NCBI GenBank assembly: GCA_020635455.1
Contig: JACJZT010000007.1
Span: 1-64,000, forward strand
DNA length: 64,000 nt
Direction: 5' to 3'
Source of the DNA: Flavobacteriales bacterium
GTDB taxonomy: Bacteria; Bacteroidota; Bacteroidia; NS11-12g; UBA9320
Of the stretch, positions 1 to 9,467 are shown one piece after another. The translations under genes were made by a program, and so were the position numbers. Below the pieces are notes generated by a model. It saw nothing but the letters and a program-made list of their open reading frames with translations. It was not told the origin of the DNA and searched no databases. The number at the start of each line of letters is the position of its first letter. Position 1 is the first letter of the stretch.

Positions 1-2
1 CT

Positions 3-530
3 AAAACAGAAGGGGCGATCGGGATTGATTTTTTAGATTTACCGGGTGTAGATCACATTGCGGACATCGAAAAAGGTCTTCCATTTCTCGAAGATCGAAG
101 TGTTGACGAGATCCGGTCAAACCATGTTTTTGAGCATCTTGATAATTTCGAACAATTAATGAAGGAAATCCACAGGGTATTGAAAAACGACGGCATACAC
201 AGGATAACCGTCCCCCATTTTTCAAACCCATACTATTATTCTGATTACACACACAAACGCTTTTTTGGTTTGTATACATTTGACTATTTCGCTACACCAG
301 AAACAATGCTTAAGAGAAAAGTCCCTCCATTTTACAATCAGTTCAAATTTGATATCGTTTCAAGAAGGTTACGCTTTAAATCTACCAAAACGATCCGTTA
401 TCTTTTCTTTAAAAAACTCTGCAATTTTATTTTCAATCTAAACCCATATTGGCAGGAATTATACGAAGAACTTTTTACAGGGATTTTCGGCTGCTTTGAA
501 ATCACCTTTGTTATGAAACCACGTCGTTAA
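3..530 (+). CDS. Class I SAM-dependent methyltransferase-like protein, 5' end outside the window
   Basis: The reading frame is open from the left edge, so the gene starts outside the window; about 175 codons are present. The visible part reads like the second half of a Methyltransf_11-type domain: a DLPGVDHIADIEKGLPF stretch, then SNHVFEHLDN (the usual motif after the SAM-binding core), then EIHRVLKNDG and a predicted post-motif region rich in aromatics. The SAM-binding glycine motif would lie upstream and cannot be seen. An internal ATG at 159 would give a shorter protein lacking the VFEHL motif and is unlikely to be the true start. The neighbouring flippase suggests a role in polysaccharide or glycan modification, but this is inference. 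The substrate is unknown. Confidence 0.75.
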   Translation, partial: KTEGAIGIDFLDLPGVDHIADIEKGLPFLEDRSVDEIRSNHVFEHLDNFEQLMKEIHRVLKNDGIHRITVPHFSNPYYYSDYTHKRFFGLYTFDYFATPETMLKRKVPPFYNQFKFDIVSRRLRFKSTKTIRYLFFKKLCNFIFNLNPYWQELYEELFTGIFGCFEITFVMKPRR

Positions 531-571
531 GAATGAAATATCAAAGATTTTCCATTTGTTTAGAATAATTC

Positions 572-2071
572 ATGGGACTGGTAATCCGGCAATCCATTAA
601 ATCTTCAATATCCAATTATGTTGGATTGATAATCGGTTATATAAACATCTTATACCTGATGCCAAAAGTGTTTCTGCCTTCAGAAATGGGTATCAGCAGA
701 TTTATCATAGATATATCAGGTGTATTGGCAGGATTTGCAAGTCTTGGCGCAGCATTTAGTATAAGCCGTTTTTTTCCGAAATTTCAGGATCCCAAGAACA
801 GTTATCATAATGGTTTCACTTTTTGGGTATACAGTTTGCCCTTGATAGGACTTTCATTTCTTGCAATTCTGCTTGTTTTTTCCGGGCCTTCTATTTTGAA
901 CTTATTAAAGGACGGTGGGTCAAATACCACTGACTACATACACATTATTATACCGCTGACGGTGATCATGGTATATATACTTGTTACCGAACAATACTGC
1001 GCATTATTCGGACGGATCGTTGTGGTAAATGTGGTTCGTGAAAATGGATTAAGGCTGATGAATCTGAGTTTGTTACTTATGGTTTGGTTCGATTATCTCA
1101 GTTTCAATCAGTTTGTTTTCTGGTTGCTGGTAAGTTATTGCACAGTACTGGTTATAGATATTATTTACCTTTTTACTCTCAACCCACTTTCCTTAAAACC
1201 CGACCTGGAATACATCAGAAAAAACTCCTACATAAGAAAGGATTTCTTTAAATACACCGGTATTAACCTTATTGGAAGCATCGGCCCATTGCTGATCGCC
1301 CGGTCGGATTATTTCGCAGTTAGTTATACCGGAGGGGACACTGCTTTGGGAATTTATTCAATGGCACTCAGTATTGCAATCATGACCGACTTGCCCAAAA
1401 GAGTGATCTTACCCATTGTTCAACCCATAATTTCAAGGACCATCCACGACCAAAACTGGAAAGAGTTAAAATCCGTCACGGGAAAAGGGAATATTAATCA
1501 AACGCTTATCGGAATGACCATTCTGCTCGCGATCTGGTTTAATGCTGACAGCATTTTTACTCTTATGCCAAATGGTTTTAAATATATCGATGGTAAATGG
1601 CTCATTCTTATTCTGGGAACCGGCAAATTATTCGAACTTGCTACAGTGTTGCCCGGGGTGATCATAAACAACTCGCACTTTTACAGATGGAATCTTTTCG
1701 TTACTTTATCGTGCTTAGTTACCATGTTCACGGTATATTTCTTTGCCGTTCCGCTTTGGGGTATATATGGAACTGCTCTAGGTGTAGCACTAAGTTATGT
1801 AACGTATGCGATCGTAAATTTATCAATCGTTTATAAATACTATAAGATGCATTGGTTTGAGGCAGCCTGGCTCAAAATGGTGCTTATTTTTATTTCTCTT
1901 ATATTGTTGAATCATTTCTTACCCAATTTTGAGTATGTATGGTTCAATATTCTTATTCGATCCTTACTTCTGATGTCCGTTTTCTTTATTTTGGTCTTTA
2001 AACTAAAACTCTCAGAAGATCTTAACAGAACTGCATTAGAACTTATAAAGGGTAAGTTCAGATGGTTTTAA
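572..2071 (+). CDS. Wzx-like polysaccharide flippase (MOP superfamily)
   Basis: A 499-residue, very hydrophobic protein with about 12-14 predicted membrane segments, the usual size and layout of O-antigen/exopolysaccharide flippases of the MATE/MOP superfamily. The N-terminus (SSISNYVGLIIGYINILYL followed by LMPKVFLPSEMGISRF) matches the start of the Bacteroidota polysaccharide biosynthesis C-terminal/flippase families. Such proteins move undecaprenyl-linked sugar units across the inner membrane. It lies 41 bases after the methyltransferase-like gene and overlaps queG by 10 bases if the first queG start is used. The glycan moved cannot be told from sequence. A lipid flippase for another substrate is the alternative. 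Confidence 0.8.
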   Translation: MGLVIRQSIKSSISNYVGLIIGYINILYLMPKVFLPSEMGISRFIIDISGVLAGFASLGAAFSISRFFPKFQDPKNSYHNGFTFWVYSLPLIGLSFLAILLVFSGPSILNLLKDGGSNTTDYIHIIIPLTVIMVYILVTEQYCALFGRIVVVNVVRENGLRLMNLSLLLMVWFDYLSFNQFVFWLLVSYCTVLVIDIIYLFTLNPLSLKPDLEYIRKNSYIRKDFFKYTGINLIGSIGPLLIARSDYFAVSYTGGDTALGIYSMALSIAIMTDLPKRVILPIVQPIISRTIHDQNWKELKSVTGKGNINQTLIGMTILLAIWFNADSIFTLMPNGFKYIDGKWLILILGTGKLFELATVLPGVIINNSHFYRWNLFVTLSCLVTMFTVYFFAVPLWGIYGTALGVALSYVTYAIVNLSIVYKYYKMHWFEAAWLKMVLIFISLILLNHFLPNFEYVWFNILIRSLLLMSVFFILVFKLKLSEDLNRTALELIKGKFRWF

Positions 2072-3006
2072 ATATGAACCAAACGATCCAAAAGAATACT
2101 CAAATTGTTAAGAAAATTGCAGCAGAAGAAGGATTTAACTATTGCGGAATATCCAAAGCTGTATTTCTTGAAACACACGCCCCAAAACTTGAAAATTGGT
2201 TAAATAAGGGACATCAGGCACAAATGAAATGGATGGAAAACCATTTCGATAAACGCCTTGACCCACGATTACTTGTTCCCGGTGCACGTTCCGTTGTTAG
2301 TCTATTGTTAAATTATTACCCTAAAGAAGATAAACGAAAAATAAACGGAATAAAAATTTCGAAATATGCACTTGGAAAAGACTATCATAAAGTTATTAAA
2401 AACAAACTTTACTCTGTTTTAGGAAAACTTGAATCCTCCATCGGAGAATTCAATTCAAGAGTATTTGTTGATTCTGCTCCTGTGTTGGAACGTGCCTGGG
2501 CAGAAAAAAGCGGTCTTGGATGGATCGGCAAAAACAGCATGCTGATCAATAAGTCCTCAGGTTCTTTTTACTTTCTTGCTCAGATCATTTCTGATCTTGA
2601 ACTTCAGGTAGATGGTCCAATTAAGGACTACTGCGGTACCTGCACGGCCTGTATCGATTCCTGTCCTACCGATGCTATTTTACCCGAAAGAACCCTTGAT
2701 TCCAATAAATGCATTTCGTATTTAACCATTGAATTAAAGGAATCCATTCCTCAAAGCTTCAGGAATCAAATGGAAAACTGGGCCTTTGGTTGCGATATTT
2801 GTCAGGATGTTTGCCCCTGGAACCGTTTCTCAACACCACACAAAACAGATGATTTCAAACCTGTGAATGAACTTTTTGAGCTTTCTGCCGTCGATTGGGA
2901 AAATCTTACCAAAGAATCCTATAACAAGATCTTTAAACATTCTGCCGTAAAAAGAACCGGTTTCAATGGTTTAAAAAGGAATATTGAATTTCTAAAAATG
3001 GAATAA
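2062..3006 (+). CDS. queG: Epoxyqueuosine reductase QueG
   Basis: QueG reduces epoxyqueuosine to queuosine in tRNA, the last step of queuosine synthesis, using cobalamin and two [4Fe-4S] clusters. The protein has 314 residues, normal for the family. Residues 133-158 contain the conserved region with FVDSAPVLERAWAEKSGLGW, including the putative catalytic Asp137. All eight cluster cysteines are visible: C191, C194, C197 and C201, then C217, C244, C247 and C251. Two starts are possible: ATG at 2062, which overlaps the flippase by 10 bases, and ATG at 2074, just after the flippase stop. The later one leaves no overlap and loses only four residues. Identification is firm. Confidence 0.96.
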   Translation: MVLNMNQTIQKNTQIVKKIAAEEGFNYCGISKAVFLETHAPKLENWLNKGHQAQMKWMENHFDKRLDPRLLVPGARSVVSLLLNYYPKEDKRKINGIKISKYALGKDYHKVIKNKLYSVLGKLESSIGEFNSRVFVDSAPVLERAWAEKSGLGWIGKNSMLINKSSGSFYFLAQIISDLELQVDGPIKDYCGTCTACIDSCPTDAILPERTLDSNKCISYLTIELKESIPQSFRNQMENWAFGCDICQDVCPWNRFSTPHKTDDFKPVNELFELSAVDWENLTKESYNKIFKHSAVKRTGFNGLKRNIEFLKME

Positions 3007-3052
3007 AATATTTCATTTTAGTTATTTGCCATTATTATTGTTCATTCAAACC

Positions 3053-4231
3053 ATGAATCATACTTCGGATTACAGAATTCATTCCATAGATCTTCTCAGA
3101 GGAATGGTAATGATTTTGATGGCACTTGATCACACCAGGGATTTTATCCATTACGACAGTTTTCTTCACAATGCTCTGGATCTGAAAACCACTTCACCGG
3201 CATTATTCTTCACACGATGGATCACACATTACTGTGCTCCGGTTTTTATTTTTCTTTCCGGAATTTCAATTTATTTACAATCGAAAAGGAAATCACAGGG
3301 CGAACTGAGTTCCTTTTTATGGAAAAGAGGTATTTGGCTTGTATTTATAGAACTTTTTGTCGTAAGCTTTCTATGGACCTTCGACTTTAGTTATAAGGTG
3401 TTCATACTTCAGGTGATCTGGGCCATTGGCATCAATATGTTTCTGATGTCGTTTCTTATACGACTGAACCATTCCATCCTTATTCCTTTATCCATTATCC
3501 TGATCTTCGGGCATAATATCCTTGATTACTTTCCGGAAATTAATCGTGGCAATTTGATGGATCTTTTGTTCGTTGGTAATTTTTCAACCATTGTTTCGGG
3601 GAAAACAACTTTTACCATAATCTATCCTTTTATGCCCTGGTTAGGTGTAATGCTTGCGGGTTATCTCTGTGGCCGAATTTTCACAACTGAGGTAAGTCCC
3701 GAAAAAAGAAGAAAAATGCTGTTGATCTCAGGAATATCCTGTATTTCCCTGTTTCTGATCCTCAGGTCTTTGAATCTTTACGGGAATCCATTTCCGCGTG
3801 CCGTATATGAAAATTCGGTTTACAGTTTCCTGTCACTACTTAATGTGCAGAAATATCCTCCTTCTTTACATTTTGTTCTTTTAACTCTCGGACCTGCCCT
3901 GATTTTTCTTTCCCTAAAAGACCGGTATTCTTCCAAAATTTCTTCCTTTATTATGATCTATGGCCGGGTACCATTTTTCTATTACCTCATGCACATGCTG
4001 CTGATCCACTTGTTAAGCATGGTACTTTTTCTTAGCAGAGGTCATGGTTTCTTTGAACAAACGGAGGATATTTACGGAATTCCCTTTCGATACATGATCC
4101 TTGGCGAAGGTTATTCTCTTTCGGTTGTGTATGTATGCTGGATAATGATCGTTGTTGTGCTTTATCCTGTTTGCAAATGGTTTGATAAGATCAAACGATC
4201 TCGAAAAAACAGCCTTTTGTCTTATCTGTAA
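3053..4231 (+). CDS. Heparan-alpha-glucosaminide N-acetyltransferase-like membrane protein (DUF1624 type)
   Basis: A polytopic membrane protein of 392 residues from ATG 3053; an upstream TTG at 3026 would add nine hydrophobic residues and is less likely. The N-terminal RIHSIDLLRGMVMILMALDH block, with the His in the first membrane segment, is the hallmark of the DUF1624/YeiB-like family of membrane acyltransferases related to heparan-alpha-glucosaminide N-acetyltransferase. A second family feature, HYCAPVFIFLSGIS, follows. About ten membrane segments can be counted. The acyl acceptor in bacteria is generally unknown. The gene stands 46 bases after queG and faces the minus-strand sugar transferase. 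Family is clear, substrate unknown. Confidence 0.83.
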   Translation: MNHTSDYRIHSIDLLRGMVMILMALDHTRDFIHYDSFLHNALDLKTTSPALFFTRWITHYCAPVFIFLSGISIYLQSKRKSQGELSSFLWKRGIWLVFIELFVVSFLWTFDFSYKVFILQVIWAIGINMFLMSFLIRLNHSILIPLSIILIFGHNILDYFPEINRGNLMDLLFVGNFSTIVSGKTTFTIIYPFMPWLGVMLAGYLCGRIFTTEVSPEKRRKMLLISGISCISLFLILRSLNLYGNPFPRAVYENSVYSFLSLLNVQKYPPSLHFVLLTLGPALIFLSLKDRYSSKISSFIMIYGRVPFFYYLMHMLLIHLLSMVLFLSRGHGFFEQTEDIYGIPFRYMILGEGYSLSVVYVCWIMIVVVLYPVCKWFDKIKRSRKNSLLSYL

Positions 4232-4251
4232 GAAAAAAATCTTGGAAAAAC

Positions 4252-5658
4252 TTACTTCCCTCTACCCTGTATCATGATCAAAACCGTATAGATCAAGATC
4301 TTAAAATCCAGTGCAAGGCTCATGTTCTCAAGATACAAAAGATCAAATTTTAAACGCTGCACCATTTCCTGTACGTTTTCGGCATATCCATACTTTACTT
4401 GTCCCCAGGATGTGATACCCGGCCTGATCTTGTGCAATCGCACATAATGAGGTGCCTGTTTTACGATCTGATCGATGAAATAGGTTCGTTCCGGCCTTGG
4501 ACCTACAATGGACATATCTCCTTTTAAAACATTGAAAAACTGAGGCAACTCGTCCATTCTGGTTTTCCGCAAGAACCTTCCAAGTTTCGTGATCCTGGGG
4601 TCGTCAGCCTTTGACAATTGAGGTCCGTTGTTCTCAGCTTCTAGTTTCATGGTCCTGAACTTAATGATCCGGAACGGAATACCATCCATACCGATTCTTT
4701 CCTGAGTAAAGAATACCGGACCTTTTGAGGTAGCCCAAACCGCAAGTCCGATAATAAAGAACAATGGAAATGCGAGAATTACCATGATTACCGAGAAGGC
4801 GATATCAAATATTCGCTTTAAGGATTTTTGCCAGTAAGGCATTATTTCGGTGTTGACTTCAATTAGTATGGTTCCGAGAATATTGCTCATTCTTACGGAT
4901 CCTGAGAGAATGTCATAAATGTCAGGAACTATTTTTATGGTAACATGCTTGAGCGATAAAAGGTTAAGGATACGGTTAATTTTACCGGTTTCGGTAGTTT
5001 CAATGGCAATGATCACCTCCTCGATCCTGTTTTCATCAATAATTTTTGGAAGCGATTCAAAATGCCCCAGATATGGGATTCGCTTTTTGATTTCTTCAGA
5101 ATTTTCACCGTTAACGGTAACAAATCCCTTAAAAAAATAGCCCTCCTTTTCCTTAGAGTGTTCAAGTTCATCAAACAACGTTTCTGCCTTCTCATTGCTT
5201 CCGATCAATATGGTATTGAAACCGATCTTTCCTTTCAGGATCTTTCGGTGGATGGAAGTGGAGATCAAAATCCTGAAAAAAGCTGTTAAGATAAAATGAA
5301 CGAGAAATAATAAACCAATGGTTTGATAATATGAAAGATAGGTAGAAATGTAATCGTCTAAAATTAATCCAAAAAAGATACAAATAACTCCGATGATGCT
5401 TAAAAAAAGCAGCTCCGACATTTCCTTCAAGCGGGATTTCTTGAGTATGTTCTGATAAAGTCCGTAAACTGCATAAAGAGATATCCAGGCCAGCGGAATA
5501 ACAATGACTCCAAGATAAAACTTATAATCCTTAAAAACCTCTTCAATAGGCACGTTTTCCAGATTTACTTTCCGGAATACGAACATGATCAACCAGGCCA
5601 GCGCTGCGGTTGACAAGTCAGAGATAAGGTAAAGTAATTTATACTTCTTCGCTGTCAA
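4252..5658 (-). CDS. Polyprenyl-phosphate sugar phosphotransferase (exopolysaccharide initiating enzyme)
   Basis: This enzyme type transfers a sugar 1-phosphate from a nucleotide sugar to undecaprenyl phosphate, starting capsule or exopolysaccharide synthesis at the inner membrane. The 468-residue protein has the full three-part layout: four or five N-terminal membrane segments, a central Rossmann-like domain (around NTILIGSNEKAETLFDELE), one more membrane segment, and the C-terminal bacterial sugar transferase domain. The catalytic core shows KRIFDIAFS, FFTQERIG, RIIKFRTMK, TRMDELPQFFNVLKGDMS and VGPRPE, all typical. It overlaps the upstream lipoprotein gene by four bases (ATGA), so the two are probably translated together. 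Sugar specificity, often glucose or galactose, cannot be read from the sequence. Confidence 0.93.
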   Translation of the reverse strand: MTAKKYKLLYLISDLSTAALAWLIMFVFRKVNLENVPIEEVFKDYKFYLGVIVIPLAWISLYAVYGLYQNILKKSRLKEMSELLFLSIIGVICIFFGLILDDYISTYLSYYQTIGLLFLVHFILTAFFRILISTSIHRKILKGKIGFNTILIGSNEKAETLFDELEHSKEKEGYFFKGFVTVNGENSEEIKKRIPYLGHFESLPKIIDENRIEEVIIAIETTETGKINRILNLLSLKHVTIKIVPDIYDILSGSVRMSNILGTILIEVNTEIMPYWQKSLKRIFDIAFSVIMVILAFPLFFIIGLAVWATSKGPVFFTQERIGMDGIPFRIIKFRTMKLEAENNGPQLSKADDPRITKLGRFLRKTRMDELPQFFNVLKGDMSIVGPRPERTYFIDQIVKQAPHYVRLHKIRPGITSWGQVKYGYAENVQEMVQRLKFDLLYLENMSLALDFKILIYTVLIMIQGRGK

Positions 5659-6545
5659 AAATGAACAATTTTTAGATTGTCGAAGAGTATTTTCGCCGGT
5701 TCATCCACAGTATTTATTGCATGAATAAATAATCGGAATTGTTTGCCGGCATACTCCTGGTTGTTTACTTCATCGGTGAGGCGAATGTAGGCTTTTTTCC
5801 AAACTTCTTTACTCGGAAATCCTATATATACAGGCACGCCTTGTTCAAAACCACTACTGCTTCCGGGGTATAAACCAAATTGTATCGCTACATCCGATTT
5901 GTAATTAACTTCCAGAAATACATCGGTTGTGGCTCTCGGCAAATCAAAGGATTGTATGGTGCTGTTTTCAAAGGTCCCTATCTTAGAACGAAAATCGACT
6001 TTCCCACTGTATTTATTTCCGGTGGTACCGAATTGATAAACCTCATCAGGCTCAGAAGTAATGAACATCGTGTCAACGGTTCGGGTAACTCCCGATTTGA
6101 TCATCGAAACGTTAAAATCTTCAAAATCTTCGATCCATGAAAATTTAACTCCTTCGCGATAGGTTGTTACAGGGTTAAGGGTATCGATTTTTAAAGGCTC
6201 AAGAAACACCTTTTGTTTGTATACTTCGTAAAAGGGATAAAACTTGCGGTTATTTTGCTGTCCGTTTACCCTCACACCGGCAAAAACAATTATTTCAGTT
6301 GAGTCCTTCTTTAATATGGGAATGATGCAAGGCATTTCAAAAACACCGATAAGTTCTCCATCCGCCAAAACCCAAGCGTCAACAATATCGTGTGCATTGC
6401 TTCCCTGTGTTCCATCCGGTTTTACCATCAGATCGATTTTCTCAATTCGCAGATAAGCAGGCACCTGCTCTTCCTTGTCCACTTTCTCACAAGAGGAGAA
6501 AAGGATCCAGGAGGTTAAAAAAAATAAGACTGAATTTAACTGCAT
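5655..6545 (-). CDS. Hypothetical lipoprotein
   Basis: A 296-residue protein with a lipoprotein signal: hydrophobic stretch followed by ILFSSC, so Cys19 is the likely lipidated residue. The rest looks like a beta-rich extracytoplasmic protein without a named catalytic motif; the C-terminal half (DLPRATTDVFLEVNYKSD and beyond) resembles a jelly-roll or carbohydrate-binding fold in its hydrophobic pattern, which is only an impression. It is sandwiched in a minus-strand operon, overlapping the oxidoreductase upstream by 10 bases and the sugar transferase downstream by four. This suggests a partner in surface polysaccharide assembly. Function unknown. Confidence 0.72.
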   Translation of the reverse strand: MQLNSVLFFLTSWILFSSCEKVDKEEQVPAYLRIEKIDLMVKPDGTQGSNAHDIVDAWVLADGELIGVFEMPCIIPILKKDSTEIIVFAGVRVNGQQNNRKFYPFYEVYKQKVFLEPLKIDTLNPVTTYREGVKFSWIEDFEDFNVSMIKSGVTRTVDTMFITSEPDEVYQFGTTGNKYSGKVDFRSKIGTFENSTIQSFDLPRATTDVFLEVNYKSDVAIQFGLYPGSSSGFEQGVPVYIGFPSKEVWKKAYIRLTDEVNNQEYAGKQFRLFIHAINTVDEPAKILFDNLKIVHF

Positions 6546-7531
6546 TTTGCCACGAAATTTTTTTCCAGCTGATCGTAAATCTTTTCAGCTACAAATTTAA
6601 TGGCTAAGTGGTCAATTAAAGAAGCTTTGGAAGTAGTTTTAGAATTTATTGCATTTATAAAACTTTCAAATTCCCGGTTTAAAATTGAGGAATCGTCTGT
6701 TTTATCATAGTTTTCGATGTTACCACTTAAGGCATCGCTTTCGTCAACGTTCTCCCAGAAATCGTCTTCATCAGAATTAAATACCTTGAGTCGGTTATGA
6801 AGGTGATCGAGGGTATAATAACTGTTGTTTTGGTAAAATCTGGTTTTGTGAATATCCTTTATGGCTATTTTACTTCCGGATATATTGGCTATACAAGCGT
6901 TTTGAAATTCCATGCGTATATTAAGTATGTCCGGGTCGTTATAGATCACTCCAACACCGGTTGCATGAATGGTTTTAATATCGGAATTCACTTTCGTCAT
7001 TATCAGATCGATATCTTCAAGTAAAACATCCGAGATCAGCGACAACTGAGTTGATTTGCGTTTAAACCTGATAAAGTGGCTGTTTTCAATAAGTCTTGGA
7101 ATGATCTTCTTTTCCCTTATTGCCATGAACAGATCCGTGAAACGGTGCTGAAAACCCATTTGTACAACCACTTGAGCTTCTTCCTTGTGTCGGTTTAGTA
7201 TAAAAAGTTCATCGTGGCTTAATGGAAAAGGTTGCAGGATCAAAACATGTTTACAATGGCGAATGATGTGCTTGAGTTCAGAAAAACCGGCATGAAAGAG
7301 GTCATTAATAATTACCGCGTCACTGTGATAAAGAAGTTCATTCAGACTTTCAAATTTCCTGAAACCATCCAAATCACTTTCAAAACTGCCGGAGATCTCC
7401 CATTTCGAATTAGACTTTCCTTTAAATGCTACATTTAAAGTTTCCTGCCTGGCCTCGGGTAAAAAATTCTTTTTACCGATCAAACCTACTTTAATAATAT
7501 TGCAGTGTTCCTGTAACAAATCCGACTCCAA
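6536..7531 (-). CDS. Gfo/Idh/MocA-like oxidoreductase
   Basis: The 331-residue protein begins with an NAD(P)-binding half (IIKVGLIGKKNFLPE) and continues with the family pattern of a second strand-helix unit (YHSDAVIINDLFHAGF), then KHVLILQPFPLS at the place of the usual EKP motif, and QMGFQHRF, close to the GFxxRF motif of the family. The glycine-rich loop is shortened to GLIGKK and the EKP lysine is replaced, so dehydrogenase activity is uncertain. Such proteins often act on nucleotide sugars next to polysaccharide genes, which fits the downstream lipoprotein and sugar transferase. It could be a structural or regulatory relative with no redox activity. Confidence 0.72.
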   Translation of the reverse strand: MESDLLQEHCNIIKVGLIGKKNFLPEARQETLNVAFKGKSNSKWEISGSFESDLDGFRKFESLNELLYHSDAVIINDLFHAGFSELKHIIRHCKHVLILQPFPLSHDELFILNRHKEEAQVVVQMGFQHRFTDLFMAIREKKIIPRLIENSHFIRFKRKSTQLSLISDVLLEDIDLIMTKVNSDIKTIHATGVGVIYNDPDILNIRMEFQNACIANISGSKIAIKDIHKTRFYQNNSYYTLDHLHNRLKVFNSDEDDFWENVDESDALSGNIENYDKTDDSSILNREFESFINAINSKTTSKASLIDHLAIKFVAEKIYDQLEKNFVAKCS

Positions 7532-7588
7532 AAAAAGGCATTAAACTTAAAAGAGAAGAATAATATTATCATATAACTGTACTAAAAT

Positions 7589-8251
7589 TTGAACACAATA
7601 AAAGATACCTTTAAACACCAGGGACAAAGAAGACTCCTCGTAAAAGAACTGGAAAACAAGAAAATAAAGGACCCTGAGCTTATCCGTGCACTGCTTAAAG
7701 TCCCCAGACATTTATTTCTTCCAAAAGATTTTGAAAATAAAGCCTACGATGATATTGCCCTACCCATTGATGAAGATCAAACGATCTCACAACCTTTTAC
7801 GGTTGCTTTCCAAACTCAGTCACTTGAAATAAAACCGGGCGATAAGGTTCTTGAAATTGGCACCGGTTCGGGATATCAGGCTGCCATTCTTGCCGAAATG
7901 GGTGCCTTGGTTTACAGCATCGAAAGAATACCGAAACTTCATCTTCAAGCAAAAAAAATACTGGATCAATTTTATAAAAACATCCATCTGCTTTTAAGCG
8001 ATGGCACTTTGGGCTGGCCCGAATTTGCCCCTTATAATAAGATCATCGTAACCGCAGCTTCTCCCAGTTTACTCGAAAACCTCATGACTCAGTTAGTACC
8101 GGGAGGCATGGCAATACTTCCTGTAGGAGATAAAAAAATCCAGAAAATGGTACTCCTTAAGAAGTCTGTTGACAATAAAATTAGCACCGTAGAGTTAGGA
8201 GATTTTAGATTTGTACCGCTTATAGGTAAAAATGGCTGGACTGAAAAATAA
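7589..8251 (+). CDS. pcm: Protein-L-isoaspartate(D-aspartate) O-methyltransferase
   Basis: The enzyme methylates isoaspartyl residues in aged proteins using SAM, starting their repair. At 220 residues it is the usual length. Visible motifs are VPRHLFLP, the family-specific IDEDQTISQPFTVA (substrate-binding loop), the SAM-binding motif VLEIGTGSGYQAAILA and the YSIER acidic strand end. The start codon is TTG at 7589; there is no better ATG upstream. The 3' end overlaps the amidase gene by 20 bases, so the two are likely co-transcribed. Identification is firm. Confidence 0.93.
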   Translation: MNTIKDTFKHQGQRRLLVKELENKKIKDPELIRALLKVPRHLFLPKDFENKAYDDIALPIDEDQTISQPFTVAFQTQSLEIKPGDKVLEIGTGSGYQAAILAEMGALVYSIERIPKLHLQAKKILDQFYKNIHLLLSDGTLGWPEFAPYNKIIVTAASPSLLENLMTQLVPGGMAILPVGDKKIQKMVLLKKSVDNKISTVELGDFRFVPLIGKNGWTEK

Positions 8252-9383
8252 GGCGTTGTTGTTGCTGTTTCTGGGACTTAGCACCCTAAAAGCATTCTCC
8301 TTTGAATACCTTAATTTCACCGTCGATAAAAGAACAGAGGTCTCTCTATTGATAGACCGGTTTTACCTGAGCGGCACGGATATAGACTCCTTTCTCAAAA
8401 AAAACGATCTTAAACATCATCAGTTTATTGACAAGGGCAAGGAACTTCTTCTGCCGATCCGTGTTTACCCCTTTACAAAAAAAACAATTCGTGCCTCCAT
8501 AGGTATAAACAATTACGCTCAGGCCGTCAGCATCAAAAATTACAACGACTTGCTTCACAAAGAAGGATTAAAAGATGCCTCCTCCAAAACGATATGGGTC
8601 CCAATAAGTTTTTTGCACGATCACAGAAGCATGAACGATAAAGGGCATTCTCCTTTTAAGCCCTATCATGTTGAATACGAACTTTTTGGTTCAGAGTATC
8701 AAAAATTCACGGTCAAGGATGAAAAATTAAAGGGCAAGGTTTTTTATCTGGTAAGTGGACACGGCGGACCGGATCCCGGTGCAAATTGCAATAAGGACGG
8801 ACATTTTTTATGTGAAGATGAATATGCTTACGACATCGTGTTGAGATTGTCGCGGAACCTCATGATACACGGAGCAAAGGTTTACATCATCGTCCAGGAC
8901 AAGAACGATGGCATCAGGGATGAAACCTATCTTAACCTCGACCATGACGAAGTTGTTTACGGTGACATGGAAATTCCTTTAAACCAGGTACAAAGGCTGA
9001 AACAACGCACCGACATTATCAACGAGTTGTATCGTTTGAATGAAGACAAATACGAACAAAGACTTATCGAACTTCACATCGACAGCCGAAGTGAAGACAA
9101 AAAGATTGATCTTTTCTTTTATCATTTTCCGGGAAGCGAGGAAGGCCGTATCTTGTCCGAAAAGCTATTGAGCACCATCAAACGCAAATATGCCCAACAC
9201 CAAAGTTCCAGGGGGTACGATGGTGTCGTGAAAGAACGGGATCTGTTTTCTCTGAGAGAAACCCTTCCCAAATCCGTATATATTGAAATCGGTAACATCA
9301 CCAATTCCTTCGATCAGAAAAGAATCCTTATACCAAACAACCGCCAGGCAATTGCCAACTGGTTAACCGAAGGTCTGATGTAA
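8232..9383 (+). CDS. N-acetylmuramoyl-L-alanine amidase (Amidase_3) with LysM-like N-terminus
   Basis: A secreted zinc amidase that cuts the bond between MurNAc and the peptide stem of peptidoglycan. Residues 1-24 form a signal peptide (LLLLFLGLSTLKAFS). Residues about 25-140 hold two LysM-like segments with the pattern of a sequence ending in KGKELLLPIR and KTIWVPISFL. The Amidase_3 domain starts near residue 170: SGHGGPDPGA supplies the first zinc His, CEDEYAYDI the zinc Glu, LHIDSR the second zinc His, and YIEIGNITN the catalytic Glu. The SLHxN motif of E. coli AmiC reads ELHIDSR here. It overlaps pcm by 20 bases. Role in cell separation or wall turnover is inferred from the family. Confidence 0.88.
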   Translation: MAGLKNKALLLLFLGLSTLKAFSFEYLNFTVDKRTEVSLLIDRFYLSGTDIDSFLKKNDLKHHQFIDKGKELLLPIRVYPFTKKTIRASIGINNYAQAVSIKNYNDLLHKEGLKDASSKTIWVPISFLHDHRSMNDKGHSPFKPYHVEYELFGSEYQKFTVKDEKLKGKVFYLVSGHGGPDPGANCNKDGHFLCEDEYAYDIVLRLSRNLMIHGAKVYIIVQDKNDGIRDETYLNLDHDEVVYGDMEIPLNQVQRLKQRTDIINELYRLNEDKYEQRLIELHIDSRSEDKKIDLFFYHFPGSEEGRILSEKLLSTIKRKYAQHQSSRGYDGVVKERDLFSLRETLPKSVYIEIGNITNSFDQKRILIPNNRQAIANWLTEGLM

Positions 9384-9467
9384 GACCAAAGGCACTTTTC
9401 TACTAATTCATAGCATTTGAATGTATTAATTCAAAAATTTGGAACGTTATTTGTGAAACAATACGTA